From JAPLGE01 sp964355545 (GTDB lineage Bacteria; Bipolaricaulota; Bipolaricaulia; UBA7950; UBA9294): a DNA stretch of 7,358 bases. The stretch is from positions 1 to 7,358 of the forward strand of contig CAYHEK010000073.1 in assembly GCA_964355545.1 (NCBI GenBank), in the 5' to 3' direction. The notes beneath the pieces were generated by a model. That model had not been told where the DNA came from. It did no database searches and worked only from the letters and a program-made list of their open reading frames with translations. Positions 5,865-7,358 of the stretch are shown in pieces. The position numbers and the translations under genes were made by a program. Position 1 is the first letter of the stretch, and the number at the start of each line of letters is the position of its first letter.

Positions 5865-5870
5865 ATTGTA
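5865..5870 (-). promoter_or_regulatory. Candidate -10 element for the MNT-HEPN operon
   Basis: On the minus strand TACAAT (5/6 match to TATAAT) lies about 27 nt before the upstream MNT ATG, in a locally AT-richer stretch. No good -35 hexamer is found at 16-18 bp, so the call is weak. Transcription would start near 5858. Confidence 0.3.
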
Positions 5871-5919
5871 CTCTGTTGTTGTGAGGTCTGGAAGGGGAGC
5901 TCTCGAACTTGCCCGGCGG

Positions 5920-5948
5920 TTGACCGGTCCGCGCGGCGAAGCTATGAT
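5920..5948 (+). promoter_or_regulatory. Near-consensus sigma70-type promoter for the molybdenum hydroxylase genes
   Basis: TTGACC (5920-5925, 5/6) and TATGAT (5943-5948, 5/6) are separated by exactly 17 bp. The predicted start is near 5955, leaving a leader of about 145 nt before the ATG at 6100. It lies divergent to the MNT-HEPN operon in the 261-nt gap between the two units. Confidence 0.6.
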
Positions 5949-5997
5949 CGCTTCGGAAACGGATGTCTTTTCGGATTGCGGAGAGGGCCGCGTCTGC

Positions 5998-6026
5998 GCA
6001 GCCGCCGCTCGGTGCGCGGCGGTTGT
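5998..6026 (+). other. Strong hairpin in the 5' leader of the molybdenum hydroxylase operon
   Basis: Bases 5998-6008 pair with 6016-6026 in an 11-bp stem: seven uninterrupted G-C pairs (CCGCCGC with GCGGCGG) followed by GU, AU, CG and GU pairs, with a 7-nt loop. A pyrimidine-rich tail, TCCCTTCT, follows but is not a true T-run. CCGCG (5988-5992) could instead pair with CGCGG (6015-6019), giving a competing fold. It may be a leader regulator or attenuator; no known riboswitch class is recognised. Confidence 0.4.
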
Positions 6027-6086
6027 TCCCTTCTGGACTGGCTCCGCTCGGAGAGTGCGTCCGGCCCTCTTTCTCCCAAAGGGCAC

Positions 6087-6092
6087 GAGGAA
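6087..6092 (+). promoter_or_regulatory. Ribosome binding site fixing the FAD-subunit start
   Basis: GAGGAA lies 7 nt before the ATG at 6100. The frame stays open far upstream, so this site and the family alignment decide the start. Confidence 0.6.
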
Positions 6093-6099
6093 CGATCGG

Positions 6100-6990
6100 A
6101 TGCTCGGAGAGTTTGAGTACGCTCGCGTGGGGACGGTCGAGCGAGGGTGCGCCCTCCTCCGGGAGGCCGCGGGCAGAGCGGCCGTCCTCGCCGGCGGGAC
6201 CGACCTCCTCGTCGCGATCCGGTGCGGGGTCGTCTCCCCGGACCTCCTCGTCGACTTCAAGGGCGTCCCAGAGATGAACGTCCTCTCCGTCTCGAAGGAG
6301 GGAGCCGTCATCGGCGCCTCCGTCCCGCTCAACCTCCTCGTGGAGAACCGCACGATCCGCGAGGCCTATCCGGCGCTCGCCGAGGCGGCCCTCTCCGTGG
6401 GGACCTGCCAAATCCGAAACCGGGCGACCCTCGCCGGGAACCTGTGCAACGCCTCCCCGGCGGCGGACACGGCGCCCGCCCTCCTCGTCCTCGACGCAAC
6501 CCTCGCGATCGCAAGTGCGCGAGGGACGCGCGAGCTTGCGGTCGAGGAGTTCTTCCTCGATGTGAAGAAGAGCGCCCTCGCCCCCGACGAGGTCGTGACG
6601 AGGGTCGAGATTCCGCCGGTGCGGCGCGGGACCCGGACGGCCTTCCTCAAGAAGCAACGGATCCGCGGCCACGACCTCGCGATCCTGAACATGGCCGGTT
6701 CCTACGACGTAGAGAGCGGCAACCTCAAGATCGCGATCGGAAGCTGCTCGAGGACCCCGGTCCTACTGCCGAGCCTTGGGGAGCCGGTCGAGGCGACCGC
6801 GTCGGTCGACGAACTCGTCGCGCGCCTCGACGCGATCGCTCAAGAGACCGTCTCGCCGATCAGCGACCTGCGCGCCTCGGCCGACTATCGCCGCGCGATG
6901 ATCCCCGTCTTCCTCCGCCGGCTCCTCGAGGCCCTCCTGCGATCGAAGGAGGGGGCTGCGACCACCCAGAAGAAAGGAGGGAAAGGATGA
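6100..6990 (+). CDS. FAD-binding (medium) subunit of a xanthine dehydrogenase/CO dehydrogenase-family molybdenum hydroxylase
   Basis: A 296-residue protein, the usual length for CoxM/XdhB-type subunits. It passes electrons from the [2Fe-2S] centres to FAD and on to NAD+ or another acceptor in a cytoplasmic three-subunit enzyme. It begins with the family's typical FEYARVGTVERGCALL and has the FAD pyrophosphate-binding AGGTDLL (31-37). The second FAD motif, TLAGNLCNASPAADTAP (110-126), is preceded by QIRNRA (104-109). The later EEFFLDVKKSALAPDEVV and the C-terminal YRRAMIPVFLRRLL fit the CO dehydrogenase flavoprotein C-terminal domain. The start at 6100 is set by a GAGGAA Shine-Dalgarno; the much longer open frame reaching back to 5401 runs across the MNT-HEPN genes and is not coding. 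The stop overlaps the next ATG as ATGA. Whether the substrate is xanthine, CO, an aldehyde or another heterocycle cannot be told without the molybdopterin subunit. Confidence 0.94.
   Translation: MLGEFEYARVGTVERGCALLREAAGRAAVLAGGTDLLVAIRCGVVSPDLLVDFKGVPEMNVLSVSKEGAVIGASVPLNLLVENRTIREAYPALAEAALSVGTCQIRNRATLAGNLCNASPAADTAPALLVLDATLAIASARGTRELAVEEFFLDVKKSALAPDEVVTRVEIPPVRRGTRTAFLKKQRIRGHDLAILNMAGSYDVESGNLKIAIGSCSRTPVLLPSLGEPVEATASVDELVARLDAIAQETVSPISDLRASADYRRAMIPVFLRRLLEALLRSKEGAATTQKKGGKG
6974..6980 (+). promoter_or_regulatory. Ribosome binding site of the [2Fe-2S] subunit gene
   Basis: AAGGAGG ends 6 nt before the ATG at 6987 and lies inside the last codons of the FAD-subunit gene, supporting coupled translation. 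Confidence 0.75.
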
Positions 6991-7358
6991 AGGAGGGCCC
7001 TAGCCGGACGCACGCGATCCGCCTCACCGTGAACGGACGGCCGGAGGAGGCGACGGTCCCCGCCGGGATGACCCTCCTCGAGTTCCTCCGCGAGCGGCTC
7101 TACCTCACCGGCGCGAAGGAGGGCTGCGGGGCCGGCGAGTGCGGGGCGTGCACCGTCCTTCTCGACGGTCTGCCGATCACCGCCTGCCTCGTCCTCGCGG
7201 TCGAGACAGACGGCCGCGACGTGCGGACGGTCGAGGGGGAGGCGGTGGACGGCGAGCTTTCGGTCCTCCAGCGGGCGTTCATCGAGGAAGGCGCTGTCCA
7301 GTGCGGCTTCTGCACGCCGGGGATGATCCTCTCCGCGCGGGGGCTCCTCCTGCGAAAC
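6987..7358 (+). CDS. [2Fe-2S] small subunit of the molybdenum hydroxylase, 3' end missing
   Basis: An open frame of 124 codons runs off the right edge. The ATG overlaps the FAD-subunit stop as ATGA, with AAGGAGG 6 nt upstream. The N-terminal plant-type ferredoxin domain has Cys47, Cys52, Cys55 and Cys67 (GCGAGECGACT, then TAC) for the first [2Fe-2S] cluster. The helical C-terminal domain begins with QCGFCTPGMI, whose Cys106 and Cys109 are half of the second cluster's ligands; the remaining CxC pair falls outside the window. Family members are about 150-165 residues, so some 30-40 are missing. The protein relays electrons from the molybdenum cofactor to the FAD subunit. The order FAD, FeS, with the large subunit expected next, matches coxM-coxS-coxL-type operons, but that order is shared by several substrate classes. 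Confidence 0.95.
   Translation, partial: MKEGPSRTHAIRLTVNGRPEEATVPAGMTLLEFLRERLYLTGAKEGCGAGECGACTVLLDGLPITACLVLAVETDGRDVRTVEGEAVDGELSVLQRAFIEEGAVQCGFCTPGMILSARGLLLRN

Noticed and set aside
5401..6099. In-frame N-terminal extension of the FAD subunit back to 5401
   Set aside because: It crosses the MNT-HEPN genes and the promoter. Family similarity begins at the ATG at 6100, which has its own Shine-Dalgarno.
3516..6099. Direct repeats bounding the accessory block as attachment or target-site duplications
   Set aside because: I compared the left and right junction regions by eye and found no convincing shared repeat.
5851..6672. Minus-strand frame opposite the FAD-subunit gene
   Set aside because: It runs against the promoter, leader and a well-conserved flavoprotein gene, and the translation is compositionally biased.

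Overview
This is a 7.36-kb window of very GC-rich bacterial DNA. Codons end mostly in C or G, Shine-Dalgarno sequences precede most starts, and genes are tightly packed with ATGA/GTGA-type overlaps. Nothing fixes the taxon: a GH31 glycosidase, a bacterial lipocalin and a molybdo-flavoenzyme are compatible with many high-GC lineages. I saw no tRNA, rRNA, CRISPR array or transposase.

Layout. (i) Plus strand, 1-3515: the 3' part of a glycoside hydrolase family 31 enzyme (open at the left edge), then a two-gene unit made of a secreted Blc-type lipocalin and an unrecognised exported protein with an EF-hand-like acidic loop. The last two genes share a GTGA stop/start overlap. (ii) Minus strand, 3701-5814: an AAA-family ATPase with a DUF4143-type C-terminus, and a minimal nucleotidyltransferase (MNT) overlapping a HEPN protein by 14 nt, a toxin-antitoxin-like pair. 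These three genes form an accessory block that faces both metabolic neighbours. (iii) Plus strand, 6100-7358: the FAD-binding subunit and the (right-truncated) [2Fe-2S] subunit of a xanthine dehydrogenase/CO dehydrogenase-family molybdenum hydroxylase, joined by an ATGA overlap. The molybdopterin subunit probably lies just beyond the right edge.

Regulatory sequence. The molybdenum hydroxylase genes have a near-consensus sigma70-type promoter (TTGACC, 17-bp spacer, TATGAT) and a leader of about 145 nt with a strong GC hairpin. The ATPase gene has a plausible promoter lying almost wholly inside a 29-bp AT-rich interrupted palindrome. Next to that lies a 75-bp segment bounded by perfect 10-bp inverted repeats. 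The convergent junction at 3516-3700 carries several inverted repeats and a 9-bp direct repeat.

The best candidates for something undescribed are the lipocalin plus its unrecognised exported partner, the HEPN/MNT pair whose HEPN lacks the canonical R-X4-6-H RNase motif, and the two dyad structures packed between the HEPN and ATPase genes. None of these is shown to be a new system by sequence alone.
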